NCBI RefSeq assembly: GCF_013782625.1
Contig: NZ_CP056199.1
Coordinates: 514,588-578,587, forward strand
Origin: Enterobacter sp. RHBSTW-00994
Lineage (GTDB): Bacteria; Pseudomonadota; Gammaproteobacteria; Enterobacterales; Enterobacteriaceae
DNA: 64,000 nucleotides
Direction of reading: 5' to 3'
The stretch's first letter is position 1. Every line of letters begins with the position of its first letter. Of the stretch, positions 36,480-46,181 are shown piece by piece. The notes below the pieces were generated by a model that was not told where the DNA came from, did not search any database, and saw only the letters and a program-made list of their open reading frames with translations. A program made the position numbers and the translations under genes.

Positions 36480-37026
36480 GCAGCAGCTTCTCCTGAGTCC
36501 ACTGGCGCAGCAGGTTCCAGATGACCGTCAGCGACAGATCGTGTTCGCGGGCCATTGCCATCATGGCGGTCAGCGCTTCGGGTGAGTCGAGCTTTTTCAC
36601 GCTCATTTTCTGCCACTCGTTCCACACCAGTGTTTCCACCTGCTCATCGGGTGCATTGTTGCGCCCTTGCCGGACAAACAGACCAATCAGCCGTCGCCGG
36701 GCACAGACCTCCGGCGTGGAAAGGCCAAAGTAGTGGTTGATGAACTCGATGGACGCGCCCAGCGACAGGGCTTCCTCCAGACGCTGCTGGAACAGCCGCT
36801 CCTGCTCCATCCTCGCCAGCATCCGGCCCAGCATCTCGTGGTCAATGTGGGTGATGATGAACTGCACCGCGCTGTTGCTGAGAAACAGGATGTCATCGGC
36901 GGTGAGCCGCGTCAGCTCGCACAGCTCCTGCGGGCTGAAGCCGAGCGATTCGCAGTAGCGGATCTGCCCCTCCTTCAGCGCCTGGACGATGTGGGTGAGC
37001 ACTGCCTGATTAACTGAGGGCGTCAT
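36469..37026 (-). CDS. STY4526-family island replication protein (DUF2857)
   Basis: 185 residues; GGGAGG precedes the start, inside the 3' end of parB (17-bp overlap). Seen: VLTHIVQALKEGQIRYCESLGFSPQEL, INHYFGLSTPEVCARRRL, the DUF2857 core. Usually found as the pair STY4526-STY4528; both are present here. Confidence 0.87.
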   Translation of the reverse strand: MTPSVNQAVLTHIVQALKEGQIRYCESLGFSPQELCELTRLTADDILFLSNSAVQFIITHIDHEMLGRMLARMEQERLFQQRLEEALSLGASIEFINHYFGLSTPEVCARRRLIGLFVRQGRNNAPDEQVETLVWNEWQKMSVKKLDSPEALTAMMAMAREHDLSLTVIWNLLRQWTQEKLLHEE

Positions 37027-38293
37027 GGCGAACCTCCCGCAGCCGCCGCTGGCGACACAGGCTGATAAGCTGCATCAGTTGCTGGATCTGAGCGTTGTCG
37101 TAGTCCGGCGACAACAACAATTCGAGGGCGGGCATCGGTGTACTGATATCACCATTCAGGGCGGCCAGCACCTGATAGCAGCGCCGTGCCGCCGGATGGG
37201 GAAAATCGTCACAGGGCGCGAGGGTGAAACCGGCCGGCGCGCTGTCGTCAGGCTGGATACAGGCGTCCAGTCCCCAGCAGGCACACAGCGACCGTGCCGT
37301 ATGCACCAACGGTGAGGGCTTTGGTTCGCCGGGCGCGGCGGGTTCAGTCGGTGGCTCAGGCTCTGGTAGTGGTGCTTTTTCCGCCTCCGGCGGTGGCGGC
37401 CAGAGGACCTTTTCGGCCGGAGGCCCCAGCAGCACCTGCCGCTTGCTCTGTCCATCAGTCAGTTCTGCCAGCAACGTATTCCAGCTCATGCCGCTGCGAC
37501 AGCTCATCTCGCCGAGCAGTTCGTCCTGCACCAGTTGCGGTACCACGGCTTCCGGCTCGCCGTTGAAGGTGGCGAGGGCGGTGCTGAACAGGTCGGCAAA
37601 TTCCGGCTGGCGTTCCAGCGGCATCAGCTTTACCCAGACCTGTTCCGCTGTGCTGCGTAGTGCCAGCAGGCGATCAATAACCTTGCGGGTCAGACCGCCA
37701 TATAGCGCGTTAGGGATGCAGGGCAGCAGCCAGTCGACGGTCTGCAACATCCGGCTGATTTGCGACTGGCTGACGGGATAGCCGTCGCGGGTGAGTTGCT
37801 CCGCCAGCGCCAGCTGCGTTGGGCATTCAATGCCTGCCTCGTGGTAAAGATCGCGCAGATGCAGAATGCCTTCCGCCCGTTCGATAAACATCAATCCGTT
37901 ATGCAGGTCGCTTTCGACCAGATGGCCGATCAGGCACTGGACTTCACCTTGCTGCGGTGACAGCGTTTCCGGCCACGGTCTGAACGGCCAGCAGACGCGG
38001 TGGTAACGCTCATTCTGCGTCTCCTGCCACAGTTCATTGAGGATGGCGAGGCGCGTATTCCCGCCGCTGGCGAGCATATATTTTTCATCGCCGGGGCGAC
38101 GGGTCAACACCGGCGGGTTATCCAGCCCGCGGGCAAGAATTGACGCCTTCAGCACGTCATAGCCGGGGTTGCGGGTGACGCGGGGATTGAGAGAGAACGG
38201 CTGGATTTGTTCCAGACTGACCTGGACCATTTCCTGTTCTCCGGTAGTGCTGGCACCGTGAAGCCAGCGGTTGAGCAGGTGTGAAGCGCACAT
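37010..38293 (-). CDS. parB: ParB-family partition protein, PFGI-1 class
   Basis: The start at 38293 (MCASHLLNRWLHG, 427 residues) has GGAGGA five bases upstream. Seen: ParB N-domain IQPFSLNPRVTRNPGYDVLKASILARG and ASGGNTRLAILNEL, then the helix-turn-helix QLTRDGYPVSQSQISRMLQTV, a Pro-Glu-rich linker near 310-345 and a C-terminal domain. It would separate or stabilise the excised element. No parA gene is beside it, though such elements normally carry one. Confidence 0.88.
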   Translation of the reverse strand: MCASHLLNRWLHGASTTGEQEMVQVSLEQIQPFSLNPRVTRNPGYDVLKASILARGLDNPPVLTRRPGDEKYMLASGGNTRLAILNELWQETQNERYHRVCWPFRPWPETLSPQQGEVQCLIGHLVESDLHNGLMFIERAEGILHLRDLYHEAGIECPTQLALAEQLTRDGYPVSQSQISRMLQTVDWLLPCIPNALYGGLTRKVIDRLLALRSTAEQVWVKLMPLERQPEFADLFSTALATFNGEPEAVVPQLVQDELLGEMSCRSGMSWNTLLAELTDGQSKRQVLLGPPAEKVLWPPPPEAEKAPLPEPEPPTEPAAPGEPKPSPLVHTARSLCACWGLDACIQPDDSAPAGFTLAPCDDFPHPAARRCYQVLAALNGDISTPMPALELLLSPDYDNAQIQQLMQLISLCRQRRLREVRHDALS

Positions 38294-38309
38294 AATCTTC
38301 CTCCGGCAT

Positions 38310-38504
38310 TCAGACATCGCGGGTGAGGCGGATGCGTTGGTGGATCCACGCGTCCACCTCGCTTTCCAGCCAGGCGACGTGGCGGCTGTTGAGTCGGATG
38401 GACGGAGGAAACTGTTGCAACTGGATTTGCCGGTAAATCCACGATTTACCGAAGCCGATTTTGTCTTCCACCTGGCGTAAGCGTAAAAATCTGTCGCTAT
38501 TCAT
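38310..38504 (-). CDS. AlpA-family DNA-binding regulator
   Basis: 64 residues from 38504, chosen because AGGAGG is 7 bases upstream of this ATG and only 1 base from the ATG at 38510. MerR-like helix-turn-helix: DRFLRLRQVEDKIGFGKSWIYRQI and the Arg-rich wing. AlpA proteins switch on excision genes in P4-like islands. Confidence 0.88.
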   Translation of the reverse strand: MNSDRFLRLRQVEDKIGFGKSWIYRQIQLQQFPPSIRLNSRHVAWLESEVDAWIHQRIRLTRDV

Positions 38505-38642
38505 AACCATTCCTCCTGTGTCCAGATTCGTTCACATCAGCACGATGGGCGTGGTTATCAAAGCAGCAGCGTCCCTGCCAGGCAGTAAAAATCCTTATCT
38601 GGGTTAGTGAGAGTTGTTAGTTGAAAGAATTAGTTGATCGCG

Positions 38643-39533
38643 TTACGGCGGTGCGCCGCGCTGGAGTGCGGTTTTTAACGTCTCGGCGCTCAGCGGCAAG
38701 TGCATACCTTCCTCACGCGCCCAGCATTCGAAAATGTTCAGCAGTTTGTAGGGATGGTGCAGCAATTCATCTTCAATCTGTGGGTTGCGTTTACAGGCCA
38801 GCCACAGCAGGCGGGAGAGGGCGGCTGTGATCCGCTCTTTGGATTCGGGTTGGTGACGGGCCAGAAAGTTTTCGAGGTGGACGCGGCGGATCACGAACAA
38901 TGCGTCAGGAGGTAATGTGTCCTGCAAGTAGCAGACTGACATGTTGAGCCGGGATTTCAGCTCATTGCGGCCGTTGCCATACAGCTGGCCAATCAGCAGA
39001 TGCAACTCTTCCTGGAGGTTGTTCTGCGTGGCGAGCAGTTCCAGTAAAAGCTCCCGTAGTGATTTGCGGCAACAGAGTTGGTAGTAGCTGTTGTTCTCAT
39101 CGCAGACCACAATGCCAATCTGGTTGCAGCAGTGGGTATCTTTGGGGCAAGGACAGTTAAGCGTTTTCGCCAGTTGCTGGTGGAGCAGCAGGCGCTCAAG
39201 GCCGATTAACGGCAAATTCCACAGATGGCTGGTGGTCAGTTGCAGTGTCGGGTCGCGTCGGCATGGAGGAGAGTTCGCCATCACTTTGCGGTTGCCGGGT
39301 TTATTGCACTGCGAAGGTGGAAAGGGCGGCTTGCTGAATCGGCAGGCAAAGCGGCAAGGAGGATTGAGTGGTCTCAGAAGTACGGGCGAGGGGAAGTAGA
39401 CTGAGAGAGGCAGATCGCCGTGCAGGGCATGGCGGATCAGATCGGCAGGCAGCAATGTGATGTTGTGCTGCCGGATGACTTCTGCGGCTTCGTCCAGCGT
39501 CAGCCACTCCTGGCGGATTTTGTGTGGGGGCAT
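38643..39533 (-). CDS. Cys-rich ICE-linked protein, unknown function
   Basis: 296 residues. The N-terminal EWLTLDEAAEVIRQHN could be a helix-turn-helix. The middle has CPCPKDTHCCNQ and YQLCCRKSLRELLLELL, cysteines spaced as in a metal site. The rest is helical (NNLQEELHLLIGQL, WLACKRNPQIEDELLHHP). I know no family. It stands at the edge of the ICE replication block, just before the defence genes, on the same strand as parB. Confidence 0.6.
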   Translation of the reverse strand: MPPHKIRQEWLTLDEAAEVIRQHNITLLPADLIRHALHGDLPLSVYFPSPVLLRPLNPPCRFACRFSKPPFPPSQCNKPGNRKVMANSPPCRRDPTLQLTTSHLWNLPLIGLERLLLHQQLAKTLNCPCPKDTHCCNQIGIVVCDENNSYYQLCCRKSLRELLLELLATQNNLQEELHLLIGQLYGNGRNELKSRLNMSVCYLQDTLPPDALFVIRRVHLENFLARHQPESKERITAALSRLLWLACKRNPQIEDELLHHPYKLLNIFECWAREEGMHLPLSAETLKTALQRGAPP

Positions 39534-39693
39534 GAGGTGTTCCTTTTTGTGTTGTGGGTTGCGTGTCGTGCTTGTTGATGGTGAAAACCGGTGTGAGATG
39601 TTTTTGCTAAAACAACTAACCTGATCAGTTTAGTTAACGATCTTTTCAGACATAATCTGGTGATGAATTACGCTGGAAAAACAGGATGTAACA

Positions 39694-40473
39694 TTGAATA
39701 GCTCGGAAGACGATTTGCTTGAAGTTGCGTGGTATTTGTCGAAGTACGGTAAATCTCAACCACCCGTGGGACTGGGTGTTCAGAAATGGAAAGAGGCTTT
39801 TGCCTTGTTTTATCCTCGCTTTGGAGCGGGTAAAACCGCCAGCGAGTTTCACAATAGTCTGAAAAATAGTCGTGACCGTTTTGATTCCTGGCTTACTGAT
39901 GTGCGTGTTGGCTGGCGTGACGAGTAGGGCGCTCCCGCTGCGCTTTCTCATTCAGCGCAGCGTGTGCATCAGCGATTGAGTCTGCTTTCAGACAGTGCGA
40001 TTGAGCAGCGCGTTCTTTCGTTAATATCTTCTGATGGAGATGAACAGGCGCAACGTGACTGTCTTGCTATTCAGCAGGATAAAAGTATTGAAGATACCGT
40101 ACGCGAGCAGCTGATTGCGGCACGGCTGGGGCAGGGTACCTTTCGGAAAAATTGTCTCATGCTGTACCCGGCATGCCCTGTTACGGGAACGACGTTTGCG
40201 CCGTTACTCCGTGCCAGCCATATAAAACCGTGGGCTGCCTGCAAGAATGGGAATGAACGCCTTGATCCGTTTAATGGAATTATACTGGCCGCACATATTG
40301 ATATTCTTTTCGATCAGGGATGGATTTCATTTGAGAATGATGGGCGTTTATTAATTAGCAATGAGCTGGATATTAGTGTTAAAGAACAGCTTTTGTTGCC
40401 GGAGAAAATAAAGACGTTTTCTGTCGAATCGTATTGTTATCTGGAGTGGCATCGGGAGAATTTACTGAGATAA
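39694..40473 (+). pseudogene. HNH endonuclease gene interrupted by one in-frame TAG
   Basis: One frame runs from the TTG at 39694 to 40473 (259 codons) with a single TAG at 39925-39927. Part 1 (77 residues, LLEVAWYLSKYGKSQPPVGLG...VGWRDE) and part 2 (FGTFRKNC-like ...CPVTGTTFAPLLRASHIKPW...NGIILAAHIDILFDQGWISF) are in phase and read as one HNH protein. The HNH core is in part 2 (ASHIKPW with the second His at AAHIDILFD). A GTG at 39964 could restart translation. The original was probably a stand-alone restriction-type nuclease. The break is directly visible; whether amber suppression or restart occurs is not. Confidence 0.8.
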
Positions 40474-40541
40474 TTAAGTTTTGACGAGAATGCCTTTGAT
40501 ATAGGATATCGTGATTCGTTTGGTAAGGGGCAAAGTACAAA

Positions 40542-40919
40542 ATGAAGATGGTAAAAATATATTCAACAGGAAGTTGTGATGCTGCAACACGTGAAGGTTC
40601 GGCGGAAGTTGTGCTGGAGTGTGAAGGGAAAATAAAATATCTGACCTTCTCCTACAGTGATACGACCGCAAATAGATGCATTCTCCAGAGCCTAATTGAT
40701 GGTGTGAATTGTTTGAAGAAACCCTGTAACGTTGAGTTAATTAGTTCATGTGAGCTCGGTGTGAAGAAAGCGCAGAAAGGAAAGGGAGTTAATGTAGATT
40801 TGCACGAGGAATTATGTGGAATCTTGATAAAGAAAGAGTGTGAATATTCTTTTTCTGTCATGCATGGCGAAGGAGACAGTTTGAATGCTTTTATTCGCAA
40901 GCATCGGACAAAACAATAG
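40542..40919 (+). CDS. Degenerate RNase H-like fold protein
   Basis: 125 residues from MKMVKIYSTGSCD. The order of elements follows RNase HI: a first strand with GSC, a glycine-rich turn, TTANRCILQSLIDGV where RNase HI has its TNNRxEL helix, a strand PCNVELISS, then NVDLHEEL and a late HGEGDSLNAFIRKH like the HAGHxxNE end. The catalytic Asp of strand 1, the Glu after NR and the Asp of STDS are not present, so it is probably inactive as a nuclease. It may bind RNA-DNA. Family assignment is by eye. Confidence 0.55.
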   Translation: MKMVKIYSTGSCDAATREGSAEVVLECEGKIKYLTFSYSDTTANRCILQSLIDGVNCLKKPCNVELISSCELGVKKAQKGKGVNVDLHEELCGILIKKECEYSFSVMHGEGDSLNAFIRKHRTKQ

Positions 40920-41243
40920 CTGGAGAGCCTACATACAGAACCATCTTCGACAGCGCTATTTTCTGAACTTACAGGTTCCAATATTGCATTGAACGCTGCC
41001 AGTAGGGCTCACGGGCTTCTGGAGCGTGCTGTGCAACCGGTAACCCTCTGCTGCTTCGGTTATAAAGCTTTTATGTGCCATGCAGCAGGATATGGTTGCC
41101 TCCTGGACTCCATATAACCCGAGTATTTGTATCGAAGCGTGAACAAAACATTGCAGCCAGCCTTTCAACGTGGACAATAGTTATCCATACGGTGATTTTA
41201 TATTCGATAAATCAATGGATTTCATTGAGTCATAGGACTGGTA
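40920..41243. other. Intergenic region, no gene seen
   Basis: 324 bp between the RNase H-like gene and the SF1 helicase gene. Short frames are unconvincing. An ATCCAT...ATGGAT inverted pair lies near 41185-41220, just before the helicase start, and may be part of its control. Confidence 0.5.
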
Positions 41244-44200
41244 ATGGATGAAAATGCTTTAGGGTTTGCCTCATACTGGCGCAACTCGCTGGCAGATGCT
41301 GAGTCAGGAAAGGGCAGTTTTGAACGGAAAGACGCCAAAAATTTCACTAACTGGCATGGGATAGCGGCGGGACGTCTTGACGAAGCGATCGTCGATAAAT
41401 TTTTTGAAGGGGAAAAAGACGATGTCGAAACAGTAGATGTCATTTTGCGGCCAAAGGTTTATTTCCGGTTGCTGCAGCATGGAAAGGACCGTTCTGCTGG
41501 TGCGCCTGATATTGTTACCCCGATAGTGACGCCAGCCCTGCTGAGCCGTGAGGGTTTTTTATATCCGACTCCAGCGACCTCCATTCCCAGAGACCTGCTT
41601 GAACCTTTGCCAAAAGGCGCATTTTCGATTGGTGAAATTGAGCAGTATGACAAATATAAAACGACACATACGTCATTCTCTATCAACTTTGATGAAAGTG
41701 TTGATAACACTGCCGAAACGGATGAAGAACGAGAAGCACGATATGCAGCCTGGCAGCAGGATTGGCGTCAATATCTGGATGATTCAGAGAGGCTACTGAA
41801 GAACGTTGTCGGCGACTGGATTAAAAATCCCGAGCAATATGAACTCGCTGAGCACGGTTATATTGTTAAAACGGCGCAAACTGGCGGTGCCAGTTTCCAT
41901 ATCCTCTCGCTGTATGACCATTTGCTTGTTAGCAAAAAGGACGTGCCGCTTTTCAATCGCTTCGCCTCGCGAGAGGTTCATGCCGCAGAGTCATTACTTC
42001 CTCCGGAAGCAAAATTCAGCGACAGACTTGGACACTCCGGGGATAAGTTTCCGCTGGCAAAGGCTCAGCGCGATGCCTTAAGCCATTTTCTGGATGCGAG
42101 GCATGGCGATATTCTTGCCGTAAATGGGCCTCCTGGAACCGGAAAAACCACACTGGTGCTTTCTATTATCGCCACGCAGTGGGCCAGAGCGGCTCTCGAA
42201 AAAGCGGAGCCTCCGGTTATTATCGCGACGTCAACGAATAACCAGGCTGTAACGAACATTATCGAGGCGTTCGGGAAAGACTTTTCCCAGGGCACTGGGG
42301 CAATGGCCGGACGATGGTTGCCAGAGCTGAAAAGCTTCGGCGCTTATTTCCCCTCAAGCACTCGTAAAGCCGAGGCCGCCAAAAAATACCAAACTGAAGA
42401 TTTCTTCATCCAGGTTGAGTCGAAAGAGTTTGTAGAAGATGCACTGCTGTTTTATCTGGAGAAAGCTAAGGCAGCCTTTCCTGAAAAAGATTGTTCATCC
42501 CCTGAAAAAGTCATTGAACTCCTGCACGGTCAGTTGGTAGCAAAATCCGAACAGCTGGTAAGGCTGAACGCAACATGGCAAACGTTAAGTCAGGTTAGGG
42601 CTGCGCGTGAGCTTATTGCGAATGACATTGAGCAATATCTCGATAATTTAAATAAATTACTCTCCGGGCAAGAACAAAAAGTCACAATACTTAAGAGTGC
42701 CAAAACAGAGTGGAAAAAATATCGCGCCAGTGAATCACTGATCTATTCATTATTTTCATGGCTTCCAGCGGTTCGCAGTAAGCGACAGTACCAAATCCAA
42801 TTGTTTGTCGAAGATAAATTAGGTGCGCTGATTGCGGGGAATCAGTGGTCTGATCCTGAAACCATTGAACGTAATATCGATGGACTGCTCAACTCCGCTG
42901 AGCGCGAGCAGGCAACATACCGGCAGCAGATTGACTCCGCGCATGAAATAGTTCTTAAAGAACGGCAGGCGGCTCAGGAGTGGCAGAACCTGGCACATGA
43001 TTTAGGCTATGTGGGCGACGGCGAGATGAGTTTCTCGCAGGCCGATGAACTGGCTGATACGCAGATCCGCTTCCCCGCATTTTTACTGACAACCCACTAC
43101 TGGGAAGGTCGTTGGCTAATGGATATGGCGAAGATCGATGATCTGCAGGAAGAGAAGAAGAAAAAAGGCGCTAAAGGGGTAACCTCCCGATGGCAACGCC
43201 GAATGAAGCTTACCCCATGTGTGGTTATGACCTGCTATATGCTGCCCGGCAATATGCAGATAAGTGAACACAAAGGGCAGCGTAAATTCGAGAAAAGATA
43301 TTTATATGACTTCGCTGATTTACTCATTGTCGATGAAGCCGGGCAGGTGCTTCCTGAAGTGGCTGCTGCCTCGTTTGCCTTAGCTAAAAAGGCATTAGTG
43401 ATTGGTGATACGGAACAGATCCCGCCAATATGGAGTATTGCTCCCGCTATTGATATAGGTAACATGCTGGCGGAAAAAATTCTGTCAGGTAGTACGCAAG
43501 AAGAGATTACTGAGAAATATACGACAATCGCAGAGCTTGGTAAAAGCGCCGCATCTGGCAGCGTCATGAAAATAGCGCAGTGTGCCTCACGCTATCAATA
43601 TGATCCCGAACTGGCTCGTGGAATGTACTTATATGAACACCGTCGGTGCTTCGATAATATTATTGGATACTGCAATACGCTCTGCTATCACGGTAAGTTG
43701 TTGCCTAAAAGAGGGCGTGATGAGAGCAATTTAATGCCCGCCATGGGTTATCTCCATATTGATGGTAAAGGAGCGCTGGCAAGTAGCGGAAGTCGATATA
43801 ATTTGCTTGAGGCTGAAACGATAGCTGCCTGGCTGATAGATAATCAGCAAGATATTGAAGCGCATTACGGCAAGTCGCTTCATGAGGTTGTCGGTATCGT
43901 GACGCCTTTTAGCGCGCAGGTATCGACCATCAAACAGGCGCTGGGTAAACAGGGTATCAGTGCTGGTACGAATGAAAAAGCGCTCACGGTGGGCACAGTC
44001 CATTCTCTTCAGGGGGCGGAAAGGGCAATTGTTATATTCTCGCCAGTCTATTCAAAACATGAGGATGGCGGGTTTATTGATAGCGATAACAGCATGCTGA
44101 ACGTTGCTGTTTCACGTGCGAAGGACAGTTTCCTCGTCTTCGGCGATATGGATCTGTTTGAGATCCAACCATCCTCATCTCCGCGGGGATTGCTGGCAAA

Positions 44201-44759
44201 ATATCTCTTTGAGTCTGAGAAGAATGCGCTCTCTTTTGATTATAAAGAGCGTAAGGATTTAAAAACTTCCGAGACCAAAATTTACACACTCCATGGTGTG
44301 GAGCAGCATGATAATTTCCTGAATCAGACGTTTGAAAATATCGGTAAACACATCACGATAGTCTCTCCATGGCTAACCTGGCAAAAACTGGAGCAAACCG
44401 GTTTTCTTGATTCTATGATTGCGGCGTGTTCACGGGGTATTAACGTCACGATTGTCACTGACAGAAGCTACAACACTGAACATAATGATTTTGAGAAGCG
44501 AAAAGAGAGGCAGCAGAACCTCAAAGCGGCGCTGGAGAAACTGAACGCCCTTGGTATTGCGACAAAACTGGTCAATCGTGTTCATAGCAAAATTGTTATT
44601 GGTGATGATGGCTTGCTATGCGTGGGATCATTCAACTGGTTTAGTGCGACACGTGAAGCTCGATATGAACGGTACGATACATCGATGGTTTATTGTGGTG
44701 ATAACCTGAAGGGAGAGATTGAGGCTATTTATAATAGCCTTGAGAGGCGTCAGGTTTAG
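41244..44759 (+). CDS. SF1 helicase-phospholipase D fusion, probable defence protein
   Basis: 1171 residues. N-terminal 280 residues unassigned, with [20 protein letters not shown] and a later [20 protein letters not shown] typical of the start of DNA2/NAM7-type helicases. Walker [15 protein letters not shown] near 294; a long coiled insertion (about 400-640); Walker [14 protein letters not shown] near 695; motifs [13 protein letters not shown] and [11 protein letters not shown] late. The last 150 residues are a single PLD domain with [23 protein letters not shown], a full His-x-Lys catalytic motif. It could unwind and cut invading DNA. It is not fused to a methylase; its nearest partner is the Mrr-like gene 78 bp on. 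Confidence 0.83.
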   Translation: MDENALGFASYWRNSLADAESGKGSFERKDAKNFTNWHGIAAGRLDEAIVDKFFEGEKDDVETVDVILRPKVYFRLLQHGKDRSAGAPDIVTPIVTPALLSREGFLYPTPATSIPRDLLEPLPKGAFSIGEIEQYDKYKTTHTSFSINFDESVDNTAETDEEREARYAAWQQDWRQYLDDSERLLKNVVGDWIKNPEQYELAEHGYIVKTAQTGGASFHILSLYDHLLVSKKDVPLFNRFASREVHAAESLLPPEAKFSDRLGHSGDKFPLAKAQRDALSHFLDARHGDILAVNGPPGTGKTTLVLSIIATQWARAALEKAEPPVIIATSTNNQAVTNIIEAFGKDFSQGTGAMAGRWLPELKSFGAYFPSSTRKAEAAKKYQTEDFFIQVESKEFVEDALLFYLEKAKAAFPEKDCSSPEKVIELLHGQLVAKSEQLVRLNATWQTLSQVRAARELIANDIEQYLDNLNKLLSGQEQKVTILKSAKTEWKKYRASESLIYSLFSWLPAVRSKRQYQIQLFVEDKLGALIAGNQWSDPETIERNIDGLLNSAEREQATYRQQIDSAHEIVLKERQAAQEWQNLAHDLGYVGDGEMSFSQADELADTQIRFPAFLLTTHYWEGRWLMDMAKIDDLQEEKKKKGAKGVTSRWQRRMKLTPCVVMTCYMLPGNMQISEHKGQRKFEKRYLYDFADLLIVDEAGQVLPEVAAASFALAKKALVIGDTEQIPPIWSIAPAIDIGNMLAEKILSGSTQEEITEKYTTIAELGKSAASGSVMKIAQCASRYQYDPELARGMYLYEHRRCFDNIIGYCNTLCYHGKLLPKRGRDESNLMPAMGYLHIDGKGALASSGSRYNLLEAETIAAWLIDNQQDIEAHYGKSLHEVVGIVTPFSAQVSTIKQALGKQGISAGTNEKALTVGTVHSLQGAERAIVIFSPVYSKHEDGGFIDSDNSMLNVAVSRAKDSFLVFGDMDLFEIQPSSSPRGLLAKYLFESEKNALSFDYKERKDLKTSETKIYTLHGVEQHDNFLNQTFENIGKHITIVSPWLTWQKLEQTGFLDSMIAACSRGINVTIVTDRSYNTEHNDFEKRKERQQNLKAALEKLNALGIATKLVNRVHSKIVIGDDGLLCVGSFNWFSATREARYERYDTSMVYCGDNLKGEIEAIYNSLERRQV

Positions 44760-44837
44760 AGTAGGAATTTGAATGGCCATCTTATCGGCATTTTTACGGG
44801 ATAAGATGGTTGTGAGGCATTTTCAGAAGGAATTATT

Positions 44838-45845
44838 GTGGCGACTAAAATGTGGATGATCCGCGGTGATGGCGGAAAATTGTACGATGACTTTAGGGAC
44901 AAACAGGTTGTTGCAATCGGCTGGTCGCAGCTCGCTCCCTATGTAAAACCGGGATGCTCAAGAGAGCAGTTGTTTACCCGGTATCAGGAACTTGAGCCAC
45001 AGACTAAGCCTGGCACCGTTCGTTCTGGCGCTTCTCAGGTCTGGCGCTTTGTGAATGAGATGCAGAAAGGTGACTGGGCTATCACTTATTCACCTTCTAA
45101 TCGGACCTATTTAATCGGGAAAATTGCCTCAGATTTTGAGTTTCATGCCGAGTGGCTTGAAGATGGCATGGGTATTGCCCGTAAAGTGAAGTGGAATGCG
45201 GAAGAAATTAAGCGCGATAGTCTGAGTGATGCAACCAGAAACACCCTTGGCTCAACGCTGACGGTTTTTCAGGTGCCTGATTTTGCAGTGAATGAATTAG
45301 TGCAGGGCAAAAAGCCTGTCTCAGATGTCGTGCCGGAAGTACCTGTTTCAGGTGAAGAGGATGAGGTTGTTTCTAATCCTCTGCGCGACATGGAAATGAT
45401 CGCTTTTGAAGGCATCAAGGATCGTATCAACCGTCTCGACTGGGATGAGATGCAGAATCTGGTCGCAGGCGTGTTACGCAGCATGGGATATAAAACCCAG
45501 GTATCGCCTGCTGGTGCTGACCGTGGGAAAGATATCATTGCTTCCCCTGACGGTTTTGGCTTCGAAAATCCGCGCATTATAGTTGAGGTGAAGCACCGAC
45601 GGGAACAGATGAGCAGCCAGCAAATCCGTAGCTTTATCGGTGGCCGTCATAAAGACGATCGCGGGCTGTATGTCAGCACCGGTGGATTCAGTAAGGATGC
45701 ACGCTATGAGGCCGATCGTTCTACAATCCCGTTGACACTATGGACGCTTGACGATTTGGTCCGCGCGTTAGTGGAAAACTATGAGCAAGTGGATATTGAG
45801 ACTAAGCTGTTGGTTCCACTTAAGAAAACGTACTTGCCTGCATGA
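44838..45845 (+). CDS. Mrr-like restriction endonuclease with N-terminal reader-like domain
   Basis: 335 residues. GTG start at 44838 with AAGGA seven bases upstream. Residues 1-150 form a PUA/EVE-like domain (MWMIRGDGGKLYDDF, VVAIGWSQL, GDWAITYSPSNRTYLIGKI) of a kind that reads modified bases. The C-terminal 150 residues carry a PD-ExK fold: AGVLRSMGYKTQVSPAGADRGKDI-type Asp near 231 and IIVEVKHR near 251. This pattern suggests cutting of modified DNA, as Mrr does. It follows the SF1 helicase-PLD gene on the same strand and may share its message. Confidence 0.87.
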   Translation: MATKMWMIRGDGGKLYDDFRDKQVVAIGWSQLAPYVKPGCSREQLFTRYQELEPQTKPGTVRSGASQVWRFVNEMQKGDWAITYSPSNRTYLIGKIASDFEFHAEWLEDGMGIARKVKWNAEEIKRDSLSDATRNTLGSTLTVFQVPDFAVNELVQGKKPVSDVVPEVPVSGEEDEVVSNPLRDMEMIAFEGIKDRINRLDWDEMQNLVAGVLRSMGYKTQVSPAGADRGKDIIASPDGFGFENPRIIVEVKHRREQMSSQQIRSFIGGRHKDDRGLYVSTGGFSKDARYEADRSTIPLTLWTLDDLVRALVENYEQVDIETKLLVPLKKTYLPA

Positions 45846-46181
45846 AACATCAGCATTGTCTCTGTGTAAACAGTTACTGTACTTACATAGCTCTGAATTG
45901 ATCATGCTTATGTGATAGCATCGCAGGACCATTAGATCTGTCTGTTGTATGACTGGAATGGGGAACGCAACATATGCATTTCCCCTCCATCTCACAGAGC
46001 CATCATGCATTAGTGCTTTTAAGAAACAGGCAATCTTTTGGCTACAGTCAGGGGCTGCTGTTGACCAAGTATAACTCGACATCCAGTAATGTGCCCCCTG
46101 ACTAATAATGTCGAGATTGCCCCGTGTTATTGAGTGATAGCCTGAGGCAGACTCCATTTTAGGCTGCCGCGAGAGAGTATC
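45846..46181. other. Non-coding region before the six-gene defence operon, with interleaved inverted repeats
   Basis: No gene seen in 336 bp. At 46029-46121 three inverted pairs occur: GGCAATC (46029) with GATTGCC (46115); GTCAGGGGC (46047) with GCCCCCTGAC (46093); CTCGACAT (46075) with ATGTCGAG (46108). The second and third pairs cross, so the RNA could form a pseudoknot inside an outer stem. It may be an operon leader, an RNA partner or the end of a lost mobile element. Confidence 0.6.

Noticed and set aside
27138..37781. Long plus-strand open frames opposite traD, topB, parB and other ICE genes
   Set aside because: They are antisense frames in GC-rich DNA, with no family features, and the minus-strand genes have motifs, ribosome sites and coupled overlaps.
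46029..46121. Type III toxin-antitoxin RNA (ToxI-like)
   Set aside because: Pseudoknot potential is present, but there is no tandem repeat of the unit and no ToxN-like gene downstream.
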